From assembly GCA_012959765.1 (NCBI GenBank), contig DUCO01000015.1, positions 89,922-127,309 on the forward strand: 37,388 bases of DNA, given 5' to 3'. How positions within the stretch are numbered: the first letter of the stretch is position 1; each line of letters begins with the position of its first letter. This document shows, piece by piece, positions 6,292 through 14,830 of the stretch. This DNA comes from Dehalococcoidia bacterium (lineage in GTDB: Bacteria; Chloroflexota; Dehalococcoidia; Lucifugimonadales; Lucifugimonadaceae). Position numbers and translations under genes: made by a program. The notes below the pieces were generated by a model, which made no database searches, was not told where the DNA came from, and saw nothing but the letters and a program-made list of their open reading frames with translations.

Positions 6292-8844
6292 CTAAGACGT
6301 AGTCACTGGCTCTTTATCGTCAGTATCCGAATCAGTCGACGCCGAAACAGCCTTAGCCTTCCGAGCCTTCCGCTTCTTCTTCTGAATCTGAACCACAATC
6401 GCACCATTCTCTACATCGAGCTCAATGGTTTGACCCGCACCAAACTCACCTCGAAGCAACTTCTCTGAAAGCTGATCCTCAATCTCGTCCTGAATCAACC
6501 TGCGCAACGGCCTCGCACCCATCTTCGGGTCGAAACCACGCTCCGCAAGGTAATCACGAGCCGCATCCGTAACGTTCATCACCAAACCATGCTCAAGAAC
6601 ACGACCCTCGACTTCTTTCATCATGATGTCCACGATCTCAAGAATGTGCGACCTCTCAAGAGGCCTAAACACAACCGTCGAATCGATACGGTTCAGGAAC
6701 TCAGGCTTGAATCCATTACGCGGATCCTTCACCGCTTCCAGAACACGATCCTTCACACGCTCGTAATCCAGAACGTCAGTGTTCTTATTACCGCCAAGGT
6801 TGAAACCAAGACCACCACTGCTCTGAATCAAACTCGAACCAAGGTTCGAAGTCATCACAATCACAGTGTTCTTGAAATCCACCCTCCGGCCCTTAGAGTC
6901 CGTCAGGTGACCATCTTCAAATACCTGCAACAAAATGTTGAACACATCCGGGTGCGCCTTCTCGATCTCATCGAGCAAAATCACCGAATATGAACGACGG
7001 CGAACAGCCTCAGTCAGCTGACCGCCCTCATCAAAACCAACATACCCAGGAGGTGCGCCAACCAAACGAGCAACACTGTGCTTCTCCATGAACTCACTCA
7101 TATCGAGTCTGATCATGGCATCCTCTTCACCGAAGAGGTACTCAGCAAGCTTCTTCACACTGTGCGTCTTACCAACACCCGTAGGTCCTAAGAACAAGAA
7201 AGCACCAATCGGGCGCTTCGGATCCTTCAAACCAGCACGAGAACGGCGAACAGCCTTCGAAATCACGGCCAGAGCCTCATCCTGACCAACAACGTTCAGA
7301 CGCAGCGCGTCCTCCATCTTGATCAAACGCTCTTTCTCTTCAACATCCAAACGAGTAACCGGAATACGAGTCCACATCGCAACAATTTCTGCAATGTCGT
7401 CCGGACCCACCTTCGCCTCACCGGCGCCAGGGTTCTCCTTCTTCCACTCAGCATCCAGCTGCTCGATCTTCGTCACCAGCTTCAACTCACGGTCACGCAA
7501 CTCAGCAGCAGTTTCGTACCTCTGAGCCGAAATAACCTCGTCCTTTTCACGACGAACCGACTCGAGTTCCTTCTGAGCATCACGAAGCTCCTTCGGAACC
7601 GTCGAATGCTTAATACGAACCCGTGAAGCAGCCTCGTCAATAAGATCAATAGCCTTATCCGGCAACTGCCTATCAGCGATATACCGATCCGCAAGCGTCG
7701 CAGCCATCTCCAACGCCTCGTCAGTAATCTCCAAATCGTGGTGCTGCTCGTACATGTGCTTCACGCCACGCAGAATCTCCACCGTCGTAATAGCGTCAGG
7801 AGCATCAACCACAACCGGCTGGAAACGACGTTCCAGAGCAGGGTCACGCTCAACATACTTGCGGTAATCATCCTGCGTAGTCGCACCAACAACCTGCAAC
7901 TCACCACGAGCCAAACTGGGCTTCAAAATGTTTGCAGCATCAACCGCACCCTCAGCCGCACCGGCACCAACCATCGTGTGCATCTCATCGATGAACAACA
8001 CGCAGTTACCAGCCGACTTCAACTCGGAAATCACCTTCTTAAGGCGCTCTTCAAATTCACCACGGTACTTCGTACCAGCAACCAGCGCACCCATATCCAG
8101 CGTCACAACACGCTTACCACGTAACGTCTCAGGCACATCGCCCTCAACAACCATGTGAGCAAGCTTCTCAACAATCGCAGTCTTACCAACACCAGGCTCA
8201 CCGATAAGAACGGGGTTGTTCTTCGTACGGCGACTCAGAATCTGTATAACACGCTGAATCTCAGTCTCACGACCCACAACCGGATCGAGATCGCCATCAG
8301 CAGCACGCTTCGTCAAATCAACACCCAACTCATCAAGAGTAGGTGTGCGACTCGTACGCGAGGCCTGCGCAGAAGAACTACCGCCACCAGAACCAGAACT
8401 CTGGTTAGCAATAATCTTGTTCGTCTCCTCGCGAACCTTCTCAAGGCTCACACCAAGACTCTCCAGAACACCAGCAGCAACACCCTCGCCCTCACGCATC
8501 AAACCAATTAACAGGTGCTCCGTGCCAATGTAGCTCTGGTTCAGCCGACGAGCCTCGTCAACCGCCAGCTCAATAACCTTCTTAGCACGCGGGGTAAGAC
8601 CAATCTCACCCGGCGTTGGGCGTTCGCCACGGCCGATAATAAATTCGACCGCGGAACGAACCTTTACAAGCTCGACATTCAGATTCGATAAGACAAGCGC
8701 GGCAACGCCCTCGGTTTCTCTTACGAGACCCAGCAACATGTGCTCGGTACCGATGTAATTGTGGTTAAAGCGTTGTGCTTCTTCCTGCGCAAGGGAAAGA
8801 ACCCGACGGGCCCTCTCCGAAAACTTTTCAAATCTGCTCGGCAT
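6292..8844 (-). CDS. clpC: ClpC, AAA+ unfoldase of the ClpCP protease
   Basis: ClpC is a hexameric ATPase that unfolds proteins and feeds them to ClpP. In order: two Clp-N repeats (each with an IGTEH motif), a Ser/Gly linker, AAA+ domain 1 with Walker [10 protein letters not shown] (about 216-224) and LFIDEMHT, a middle region with a UVR-type segment ([18 protein letters not shown]), AAA+ domain 2 with GPTGVGKTH and [15 protein letters not shown], and the Clp D2-small domain. The tail is Lys/Arg-rich and then acidic. The ATG at 8844 is preferred over an upstream TTG at 8865 because AGGGGGGAAG sits directly before it and [12 protein letters not shown] is the standard ClpC start. It is 45 bases downstream of rpsA on the same strand, probably one operon. 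ctsR, mcsA and mcsB are absent here. Confidence 0.97.
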   Translation of the reverse strand: MPSRFEKFSERARRVLSLAQEEAQRFNHNYIGTEHMLLGLVRETEGVAALVLSNLNVELVKVRSAVEFIIGRGERPTPGEIGLTPRAKKVIELAVDEARRLNQSYIGTEHLLIGLMREGEGVAAGVLESLGVSLEKVREETNKIIANQSSGSGGGSSSAQASRTSRTPTLDELGVDLTKRAADGDLDPVVGRETEIQRVIQILSRRTKNNPVLIGEPGVGKTAIVEKLAHMVVEGDVPETLRGKRVVTLDMGALVAGTKYRGEFEERLKKVISELKSAGNCVLFIDEMHTMVGAGAAEGAVDAANILKPSLARGELQVVGATTQDDYRKYVERDPALERRFQPVVVDAPDAITTVEILRGVKHMYEQHHDLEITDEALEMAATLADRYIADRQLPDKAIDLIDEAASRVRIKHSTVPKELRDAQKELESVRREKDEVISAQRYETAAELRDRELKLVTKIEQLDAEWKKENPGAGEAKVGPDDIAEIVAMWTRIPVTRLDVEEKERLIKMEDALRLNVVGQDEALAVISKAVRRSRAGLKDPKRPIGAFLFLGPTGVGKTHSVKKLAEYLFGEEDAMIRLDMSEFMEKHSVARLVGAPPGYVGFDEGGQLTEAVRRRSYSVILLDEIEKAHPDVFNILLQVFEDGHLTDSKGRRVDFKNTVIVMTSNLGSSLIQSSGGLGFNLGGNKNTDVLDYERVKDRVLEAVKDPRNGFKPEFLNRIDSTVVFRPLERSHILEIVDIMMKEVEGRVLEHGLVMNVTDAARDYLAERGFDPKMGARPLRRLIQDEIEDQLSEKLLRGEFGAGQTIELDVENGAIVVQIQKKKRKARKAKAVSASTDSDTDDKEPVTTS

Positions 8845-8888
8845 ATAGCTTCCCCCCTCAGGCAACTACAAAATTGCAGTCCTGAGCG

Positions 8889-10472
8889 CTAATTTTGATC
8901 TTCGAATATATCTCCGAAGTCACCAATGTCCTCAGAAGACTCTTCCTCCGGCTCTGCAGCCACAGGAACCTCCTCCGAACCTTCAACAGTCTGCTTCAAA
9001 CTCAAACCCAAACGACGACGTTCCGGTTCAATCCTGATGATCTTCAACTCTAGCTCGTCGCCTTCGTTGACCACATCCCTCGGATGCTTAATCACCTGAT
9101 GTGCAAGTTCACTTATATGTATGAGTCCTTCTATACCGCGATCGATGCGAGCAAACGCACCAAAGTTAGCTAGTTTCGTCACAGTTCCCGTTACCGTCTG
9201 ACCAACCGAGAACTTAGTCTCGATCTCATCCCACGGCTCAGGCTGCAAACGTCGCAAGCTCAACGCAATCTTCAGGTTTTCCCGGTCCACACGCAGAACG
9301 AATACATCGATCTCCGCACCAACAGTCACGATCTCGTCCGGGCTCTTCACTGGCTCCCACGACAACTCGCTAATGTGGATCAGACCATCGGCTCCACCAA
9401 GGTCTACGAACGCACCAAAGTTCGAGATTCCGGCAACACGCCCCTTGCGAATCTCGCCCTCCGTGAGTTCCTGAACCAATCGCATCTTCTGGATCTGCTT
9501 CCACGCCTGAAGCGCAGCTCGCTCACTGAAGATAGCCCGGTTTCGGCGTCGGTTAAGTTCAATAATCTTGAACTCGACCTCCATACCTATAAAGCCTTCC
9601 TTTGGCGGTTCCCCGCCAGGCACATAAAGCTCTCGAGCCGGTCCAACCAGCTGCGAAAGCGGCACGAAGCCCTGAACACCCTCCGACTCAACAACAGCAC
9701 CACCACGGTTTGAACCCGTGATAATTCCCTTGCAAGACTCGTTGTTCTCCATGGCCTTCTCAAGCACACGCCATCCCTGCTCACCACGAGCACGGTCGAT
9801 AGACAGAATCGACGAACCTTCAGAACCCTCAGGGTTCACCACATAAGCAATAATCTCATCGCCAATGCTCAGCTCTTCAACGCCTTCACCAGTAAGAGAA
9901 CGCATCTCTTTGGTCGGAACGAAACCCTCGGACTTATATCCGATATCAACCAGCATGCCCACAGGCTTGCGGCTCATCACCTTGCCGTCGATGATCTCAC
10001 CTCGGCGGAGAATCTTCGAAGGAAGGTACTCCTCAAGAAGATCTTCCATCGTCAGTTCGCTCTCGGGCTTCTCAGCCACTGCAACTGCAGTATCAGCATC
10101 TGCATCAGCAGGTGCCTCCTCAGTTGCGGCCTCAGCCTCAGGTGCTGCCTCAACAACTTCTGCAGTTGCCTCGGCTGATACTTCTGTAGCTGATTCTTCA
10201 GATGCTGCAGGTGCTTCCGGTGCCACGTCCTCAGTCACGGTCTCTTCAACTGCTGACACTGCTTCTACAACTTCAGGAGTTGCATCTGCCGCCGGAGTTG
10301 AATCCGCTACTGCTTCGAGTGCCGAAGTCGACTCTGCTGCTGCTGCCTCTGGAACTGCCGCCGCGGTCGCCTCGGTTGCGTCACTATTCTGTTCAACAGG
10401 CGCGTCCACTTTTGTGGTCTCTGCCTGACTATCTGGGGTGTCTGCTGTCGCCAATACGAAATCCTCGTTCAA
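8889..10472 (-). CDS. rpsA: Ribosomal protein S1-like, four S1 domains and long acidic N-terminus
   Basis: Residues from about 142 carry four S1 RNA-binding repeats: IIDGKVMSRKPVGMLVDIG; CKGIITGSNRGGAVVESEG; RKGRVAGISNFGAFVDLGG; and VTGTVTKLANFGAFARIDRG. The pattern GLIHISEL occurs in the last two, and the linkers read as in short S1 proteins of Gram-positive and Chloroflexi type. S1 helps mRNA docking on the 30S subunit. The first 140 residues are almost only Ala, Glu, Thr, Val, Asp, Ser and Pro. The TTG at 10472 lies after GGAAG. An internal ATG (residue 142) would give a 386-residue protein of ordinary size. However, the promoter at 10508-10536 would start transcription only about 30 bases before the TTG, supporting the long form. 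The protein ends with an acidic tail. Confidence 0.92.
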   Translation of the reverse strand: MNEDFVLATADTPDSQAETTKVDAPVEQNSDATEATAAAVPEAAAAESTSALEAVADSTPAADATPEVVEAVSAVEETVTEDVAPEAPAASEESATEVSAEATAEVVEAAPEAEAATEEAPADADADTAVAVAEKPESELTMEDLLEEYLPSKILRRGEIIDGKVMSRKPVGMLVDIGYKSEGFVPTKEMRSLTGEGVEELSIGDEIIAYVVNPEGSEGSSILSIDRARGEQGWRVLEKAMENNESCKGIITGSNRGGAVVESEGVQGFVPLSQLVGPARELYVPGGEPPKEGFIGMEVEFKIIELNRRRNRAIFSERAALQAWKQIQKMRLVQELTEGEIRKGRVAGISNFGAFVDLGGADGLIHISELSWEPVKSPDEIVTVGAEIDVFVLRVDRENLKIALSLRRLQPEPWDEIETKFSVGQTVTGTVTKLANFGAFARIDRGIEGLIHISELAHQVIKHPRDVVNEGDELELKIIRIEPERRRLGLSLKQTVEGSEEVPVAAEPEEESSEDIGDFGDIFEDQN

Positions 10473-10507
10473 ATGTTCTTCCGACTTCGTCTGAAATCGG
10501 ATATTCC

Positions 10508-10536
10508 ATTATATGAACTACGCAACGCAGCCGCAA
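10508..10536 (-). promoter_or_regulatory. Promoter of the rpsA-clpC operon
   Basis: On the minus strand TTGCGG (10536-10531) and a perfect TATAAT (10513-10508) are separated by 17 bases. The predicted start near 10501 leaves a leader of about 30 bases before the rpsA TTG. Confidence 0.75.
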
Positions 10537-10709
10537 AGCCAATTTCAATACAAATTTCTGATCGCGAAGATTGCATTTACACGGTTTCCGAGCACATCAC
10601 GCAATTAACTTACTAAGACGACCCAAAAACCTCACGTGGGGCTGTCACGTAAGAATCGTGTGTGCACCGGGGCAAACTGGTTTGCTTGGCGTGTGTTTGG
10701 CGTCCTGAC

Positions 10710-10740
10710 ATCCCTCCTTCGGGAGGGACTGAGGGAGGGT
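10710..10740. repeat. Family B-like repeat
   Basis: TCCCTCCTTCGGGAGGGACT followed by GAGGGAGGG. CCCTCC-TTCG-GGAGGG is a perfect hairpin with a stable tetraloop. It is followed within ten bases by a family C copy, so the two families can sit in tandem. Confidence 0.5.
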
Positions 10741-10749
10741 AGGTTGCAG

Positions 10750-10788
10750 CTGCGACAAAGTCGTCTGACGGCGCCCGGAGCCTAACGA
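10750..10788 (+). repeat. Family C repeat
   Basis: CTGCGACAAAGTCGTCTGAC then GGCGCCCGGAGCCTAACGAG. It matches the cores at 5655-5702 and 34539-34582: GCGAC.AAGTC followed by GCCCGGAGC. Confidence 0.65.
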
Positions 10789-10978
10789 GAAAAGGGCGGG
10801 TTGCGAAGCCTCACTCACTCGACTCCTCAACCAAACACACCGCATCACCTAATCTTCCTCCCTCATTGCAGCGAGTCCGACCTCGACAAAACGTCAAACG
10901 CGACCCCAACTAGCGGAATCACCCCGCCACCACCATAATTAACCTTTTCCCTAGTCATTATCGACACCACCGAAACCC

Positions 10979-11938
10979 ATGCCCACCCAAAAGGTCTACA
11001 TCGACGGTTCTGCTGGCACCACCGGACTCCGCATCCAGCACCAGTTATCCCCACGCGAAGACATCGAACTCAACGTCCTCGCTTACGAAGACCGCCGCGA
11101 CCCAGAGAAACGCCGCGCCGCCACCGCCAAAGCCGACCTCACGATCCTCTGCCTCCCAGATGACGCAGCACTCGAAGCATCCGCATGGGCACATGAAGAA
11201 AACACCAAGGTCGTCGACGCCTCAACGGCTCATCGCGTAAACGACGAATGGACATTCGGCCTCCCCGAAATGACCCCCGACCAGCGTCAAAAGATCTCAA
11301 ACGCCCAGAACGTGTCCAATCCCGGTTGCTACCCGACCGGATTGATCCTGAGCATCCGCCCACTCATAGAAAACGGACTCCTCAGCAAAAACGCGCCAAT
11401 TACCATCCACGCCTTATCTGGCTACACAGGTGGCGGCAAAAAACTAATTAAAAAATGGGAGGCCGAACGTCCCGACCTCGCAAACCTGCCGTTCGAATCG
11501 CCCTACGCTTTGCACACCCAGCACAAGCACGTTCCTGAAATGAAGAAATACGCCGGACTGAGTTACGAACCGCAGTTCATGCCCTCGGTCGGACCGTTCC
11601 CAACCGGAATGCGCCTCGAAATCCCGCTACACAAATCTGTGCTGCCCGAAAACGTCTCCGCTAACGACATCTGGGAAGTACTCGACAGCCGCTACGCCGA
11701 TGAGCAGTTCGTCAAGATCAACCCGGTCGAAGAGTCTCTCGCCTACGCCGACCCTGCATTCGATCCGCGTGCCGCCAACGACACAAATCGCATCGATTTA
11801 TCGATCATCCCCAATCCGCTCGGGCACATCCTTATCGTCGCCCAACTCGACAACCTAGGCAAAGGCGCATCAGGTGCCGCCGTCCAAAACATGAACCTGA
11901 TGTTGGGATTGCCTGAGAACGCCGGACTATCGGTGTGA
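10979..11938 (+). CDS. argC: N-acetyl-gamma-glutamyl-phosphate reductase, short type
   Basis: ArgC reduces N-acetylglutamyl phosphate to the semialdehyde with NADPH, the third step of arginine synthesis. The N-terminal dinucleotide-binding motif IDGSAGTTGLRI (8-19) and the catalytic cysteine in NPGCYPTG (Cys117) are present, followed by GYTGGGKK and a conserved His segment HTQHKHVPE. At 319 residues it belongs to the shorter ArgC class rather than the 340-350 residue form. The ATG at 10979 is the natural start because the nucleotide-binding strand begins within five residues; no strong ribosome-binding site is visible. No other arginine gene is nearby. Its stop overlaps a GTG (GTGA) that opens the following broken frame. 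Confidence 0.94.
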   Translation: MPTQKVYIDGSAGTTGLRIQHQLSPREDIELNVLAYEDRRDPEKRRAATAKADLTILCLPDDAALEASAWAHEENTKVVDASTAHRVNDEWTFGLPEMTPDQRQKISNAQNVSNPGCYPTGLILSIRPLIENGLLSKNAPITIHALSGYTGGGKKLIKKWEAERPDLANLPFESPYALHTQHKHVPEMKKYAGLSYEPQFMPSVGPFPTGMRLEIPLHKSVLPENVSANDIWEVLDSRYADEQFVKINPVEESLAYADPAFDPRAANDTNRIDLSIIPNPLGHILIVAQLDNLGKGASGAAVQNMNLMLGLPENAGLSV

Positions 11939-12202
11939 CCAGCACTTTTCAAATTACGTTCGATGTTGGCGACCCACCGCGACTGCCAGAGTTCTGGGCA
12001 ACAACTCTCGACTACGTGGTAGAACCGCCTCCAACGCCACACGAGTCTTGGGAGGATTTCCTCAAAAGTCAGGAAATTCCCGAGAGTGAATGGGGGCGCT
12101 TCTCCGCAATCGTCGATCCAGCCGAAAGAATACCGCTCCCACCACCCGCAGTCGACGTTCCCGCACCCCAAATCTCCCCCACTCCTCAGCTAAACTACCC
12201 GC
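11935..12202 (+). pseudogene. N-terminal fragment of a VOC/glyoxalase-like protein
   Basis: The frame begins with a GTG that overlaps the argC stop codon and reads FQITFDVGDPPRLPEFWATT, LDYVV, then WEDFLKSQEIPE and FSAIVDP. This is the typical first half of a small glyoxalase-like (VOC-fold) domain, where FSAIVDP is normally followed by DGxGPRLFFQ. Here the family pattern stops after residue 63 and turns into Pro-rich, apparently random sequence. The frame runs on into the next small gene. I infer a truncated gene; the retained GTGA overlap suggests it was once co-translated with argC. Confidence 0.6.
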
Positions 12203-12203
12203 A
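12191..12203 (+). promoter_or_regulatory. Candidate leaderless-start -10 box (TAAACT)
   Basis: TAAACT ends seven bases before the ATG at 12203, the spacing expected for a transcript that begins at or next to its start codon. The block CTAAACTACCCGCATGA is repeated at 16048-16063, in front of an ATG followed by only four codons. No -35 box is obvious. Confidence 0.35.
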
Positions 12204-12435
12204 TGAAATCCCAGTTTCGAATCCTCGACATTCTCGGAGTCGTCGCCATAATCGTCATGACGGCCGGATTCGTCAGAACCCTTTACTCCCTCTGGAAATA
12301 TACCGACAACCCGTCGCCACGGGCGTCGCAGTCTTCGCAATTGGCTACGTCCTAGTCGGCATTAAATTCGCCCGCGACCAACAATCTGACCAAGCCACCA
12401 ATAAAACGACCGAATCCGATAACGGAGACAGCTAA
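12203..12435 (+). pseudogene. Small two-helix membrane protein, frameshifted
   Basis: From the ATG at 12203 the frame reads MKSQFRILDILGVVAIIVMT and continues as one membrane helix, then ends with TAG at 12355 after 50 codons. In the -1 frame, from about 12290, comes PVATGVAVFAIGYVLVGIKF, a second helix, then a polar tail QQSDQATNKTTESDNGDS ending at 12435. The pair looks like one 75-residue hairpin membrane protein broken by a single-base indel near 12290-12310. Alternatives are sequencing error or a 50-residue single-helix peptide. No family recognised. Confidence 0.45.
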
Positions 12436-12448
12436 CCCAGAGCGATTT

Positions 12449-12478
12449 GTCTTCCTGAATTCATTTTCAGGATCTCTC
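12449..12478. repeat. Family A repeat
   Basis: TGTCTTCCTGAATTCATTTT followed by CAGGATCTCT. It is the near twin of the copy at 1060-1090. It lies between the broken membrane gene and the LysE-type gene. Confidence 0.7.
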
Positions 12479-12530
12479 CCCCCTTCGCCGCGAATCCTCC
12501 TGTCAACGCATCGACAACCCAGCCCCCTCC

Positions 12531-13148
12531 TTGACACCCCAACTCCTCGCCGGCCTCGCCATCGCCTTCGTACTCGGAGCCATGAGTCCCGGACCATCAC
12601 TGGCGACCGTCCTCAGAAACAGCGTCAGCGGCGGACGACAACACGGGATCCTAACCGGAATTGGTCACGGTCTCGGCTTCGGAATCTACGCATTCCTTGC
12701 AGCAACCGGCATGGCCGCCGCCATATCCACCAGCGATACAACCGTTGAGGTACTTCGATGGGGCGGGATCGCAATGCTCCTGTTCCTCACCTACACGTTC
12801 GGCAAACAGGCGCTATCCAGCTCCGTAGGACATCTCGACGCACACAAATCATCCAACCGTGCCGGCTTTGCTCAGGGATTCCTAATAGCCATCTTCAACC
12901 CGAAAATCCTTGCATGGATGCTCGCCATCTACGCGCCGTTCATCAAAGCCGATCTCGGAATCTTCACCTTGCTTGGAATGGCCGCAATGGGCATGATCAT
13001 CGACGCCACGTGGTACGTAACCGTGGCAACATTCCTGACCTCCAGCAACCGAGCCGACAAACTCCGCGCCGTCTCCAACAAACTCGACGCCACAATGGCA
13101 GCCCTAATGCTCACCTTCGCATCCCTCCTCCTCCTCGACGTGCTCTAG
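12531..13148 (+). CDS. LysE/RhtB-family amino-acid exporter
   Basis: The protein has 205 residues and about six hydrophobic segments. The signature early in the sequence is GAMSPGPSLATVLRNSVSGG followed by a glycine-rich helix (GIGHGLGFGIYAFLA), as in LysE/RhtB/CadD-type translocators that export amino acids or small metabolites by proton exchange. FNPKILAWMLAIY matches the mid-protein NPK motif of the family. The start is TTG at 12531, with only weak purine-rich sequence upstream. It begins close to the first helix, as usual. The substrate cannot be told from sequence. Confidence 0.87.
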   Translation: MTPQLLAGLAIAFVLGAMSPGPSLATVLRNSVSGGRQHGILTGIGHGLGFGIYAFLAATGMAAAISTSDTTVEVLRWGGIAMLLFLTYTFGKQALSSSVGHLDAHKSSNRAGFAQGFLIAIFNPKILAWMLAIYAPFIKADLGIFTLLGMAAMGMIIDATWYVTVATFLTSSNRADKLRAVSNKLDATMAALMLTFASLLLLDVL

Positions 13149-13184
13149 CCGGCACCCACAGAGTTCGAGACCAACGAAAACACT

Positions 13185-13228
13185 ATCACCCTGAGCTCCG
13201 TCGAAGGGTCCTGTCTAGGATCTCTCTC
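13185..13228. repeat. Family A repeat, long-arm variant
   Basis: TATCACCCTGAGCTCCGTCG, AAGGGTCCTGTCTAGGATCT. It resembles the widespread type TCATCCTGAGC...GTCGAAGGATCT. Its closest relative in the window is at 14176-14218. Confidence 0.65.
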
Positions 13229-13323
13229 AACGCAGCTAACCGGCCCACCTATCGAGCCTGCCACCACCATCATCGTCGAAGCCCCACCCACCACATCGCA
13301 ACCTCATATAACATCCCACCACC

Positions 13324-14145
13324 ATGACCAACCCAACCCACGGCCAGAAAATCACACACTCCAACCGGCTCGAAGGTAGCGTCGTCGCCATCACAGGCGC
13401 AGGCAGCGGCAACGGCAAAGCAGCCGCACTACGCACCGGTCGTGAAGGCGCATCCCTCTACGTCAGCGACATCAACGCCGAACTACTCGAAGAAACAATT
13501 GCCGACCTCAAATCAGAAGGAATCAACGCACAGGGCGGAATCTTCGACGCCGCCAACATCGATGATGCACCTCGCTTCGTCGCAGCTGTAAAAGAAGCCC
13601 ACGGTCACATCGACGTCCTCGTCAACAATGCCGGCGCGGTAAAAGTCGAACCGTTCCCGAACGTCTCCGAAGAAAACTGGGACTGGACGATGAATCTAAA
13701 CCTCAAAGGCGCATTCTTCCTCATGCAAGAAGCCGCCAAGCCCATGATCGACCAGCAGTCCGGCAACATCGTCAATATCGCCTCGATCGCCGGAACGTTT
13801 GGCGGCCCTACCTCATCACCAAGTTACGCCGCCGCAAAAGCTGGACTAGTGAACCTGACCACAGTCGCAGCCGCAGTCCTCGCCCAGTACACGATCCGGG
13901 TCAACGCCATCGCTCCTGGCATCATCAACACGCCGTTTCACGCACCCGTCGATCTGGCGATCGGGCAACAACAACTCGGACTCGCGCCCGGCGAACACAT
14001 CAATACAAGGGTTGGACTCATCCCCCTAGGCCGACTCGGCGAACCCGAAGACGTCGCCGCCACCGTCGCATTTTTAGCATCCGAAGACGCCGCACACATC
14101 TCCGGCGAAACCATCACAGTAGCCGGCGCAATGCGAAGCCTCTAG
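13324..14145 (+). CDS. Short-chain dehydrogenase/reductase
   Basis: This is a classical SDR of 273 residues, an NAD(P)-dependent oxidoreductase of unknown substrate. The cofactor motif TGAGSGNG is at 24-31, NNAG at 101-104, the catalytic Ser in NIASIAG (Ser154), and the catalytic Tyr-Lys pair as YAAAK (168-172). The C-terminal IAPGIINTPF and DAAHISGETITVAGA are standard. Asp49 in YVSDIN, after the second strand, suggests preference for NAD(H). The ATG at 13324 has a TATAAC -10-like box ending about 11 bases upstream and no clear ribosome-binding site, so its transcript may have a very short leader. Confidence 0.93.
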   Translation: MTNPTHGQKITHSNRLEGSVVAITGAGSGNGKAAALRTGREGASLYVSDINAELLEETIADLKSEGINAQGGIFDAANIDDAPRFVAAVKEAHGHIDVLVNNAGAVKVEPFPNVSEENWDWTMNLNLKGAFFLMQEAAKPMIDQQSGNIVNIASIAGTFGGPTSSPSYAAAKAGLVNLTTVAAAVLAQYTIRVNAIAPGIINTPFHAPVDLAIGQQQLGLAPGEHINTRVGLIPLGRLGEPEDVAATVAFLASEDAAHISGETITVAGAMRSL

Positions 14146-14175
14146 TGCAGAGCCTCCACAGTCCACACCCCTCAC

Positions 14176-14218
14176 CATCATCCCGAGTCCCGTCGAAGGG
14201 TCATTCTCAGGATCTGAT
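14176..14218. repeat. Family A repeat providing a gene's stop codon
   Basis: TCATCCCGAGTCCCGTCGAA, GGGTCATTCTCAGGATCT. Read on the minus strand, the repeat encodes the last 12 residues (ILRMTLRRDSG) and the stop of the lipoprotein gene. Confidence 0.7.
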
Positions 14219-14750
14219 AGCCGCCCAGCGCATCAACAAGCGCAATGCACGACTCCACCGATAACTCGCAAAGCATCACAGTGTTCCCAACGACAGCGAA
14301 CGCCTTGTACTTAGTAGTCGCCGAACCACCCGCAGCATTGAGCGCCACCTTCGAAAGCGCATCCAAATCAATCACCTCAGCTGCGCTCTCGAAACCCAAG
14401 GTTTTAGCGATATCGTGCGACTCGTAAAACCGAACCTCAATATCCTTACCGCTGTAGAAGCCGTACCAGATATCGGTAGCCTCAGGAACCGTTTCAGTAT
14501 CGTACTGCTTCGACTTCTTCCACCCAGCCGCTACGTAGTCTTCGAACGTAAACAACAACTCCGAAGCAAAAATCCCAGAAACAACCGCCAACTCCTCATC
14601 AACAACCGAAACCGGCGCAGTAGCCGTCGAATCTTCACCATCCGACCCCGAACCACATGCCACCAGAACTGAAAATGCCGTCAGAAGCACAGCGAAAAAT
14701 ATCAACCGCCGAACCAGAATCGAGTCGCGATTACGTGCGAAAAAGGTCAA
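14178..14750 (-). CDS. Putative lipoprotein of unknown function
   Basis: From the TTG at 14750 the protein opens MTFFARNRDSILVRRLIFFA, has a hydrophobic stretch and a lipobox LVAC followed by GSGSDGEDSTATAP, so it is probably lipid-anchored outside the membrane. The start is chosen because GGAG lies eight bases upstream; an upstream TTG at 14780 lacks this. The mature part, about 160 residues, has no motif I recognise. It contains one possible disulfide pair (CELSVESC). The last dozen residues are encoded by a dispersed repeat, so the natural C-terminus has probably been replaced. Confidence 0.75.
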   Translation of the reverse strand: MTFFARNRDSILVRRLIFFAVLLTAFSVLVACGSGSDGEDSTATAPVSVVDEELAVVSGIFASELLFTFEDYVAAGWKKSKQYDTETVPEATDIWYGFYSGKDIEVRFYESHDIAKTLGFESAAEVIDLDALSKVALNAAGGSATTKYKAFAVVGNTVMLCELSVESCIALVDALGGYQILRMTLRRDSG

Positions 14751-14830
14751 TCGAAACACTCCTGAGTGAAAACTAGCCAACTGCCACCAAATAGCGTACG
14801 CACGAACGCGGCTGCAGCCCGATGAAAAGA

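Larger units (their letters stand above)
10537..10978. other. Intergenic region between rpsA and argC with repeats
   Basis: Apart from a family B-like motif (10710-10740) and a family C copy (10750-10788), I see no gene. No clear argC promoter with both boxes was found. Confidence 0.45.

Noticed and set aside
9865..10428. Ala/Ser-rich plus-strand frame opposite the S1 N-terminus
   Set aside because: It mirrors the Ala/Glu codon repeats of the acidic extension; the minus strand has the promoter and S1 domains.
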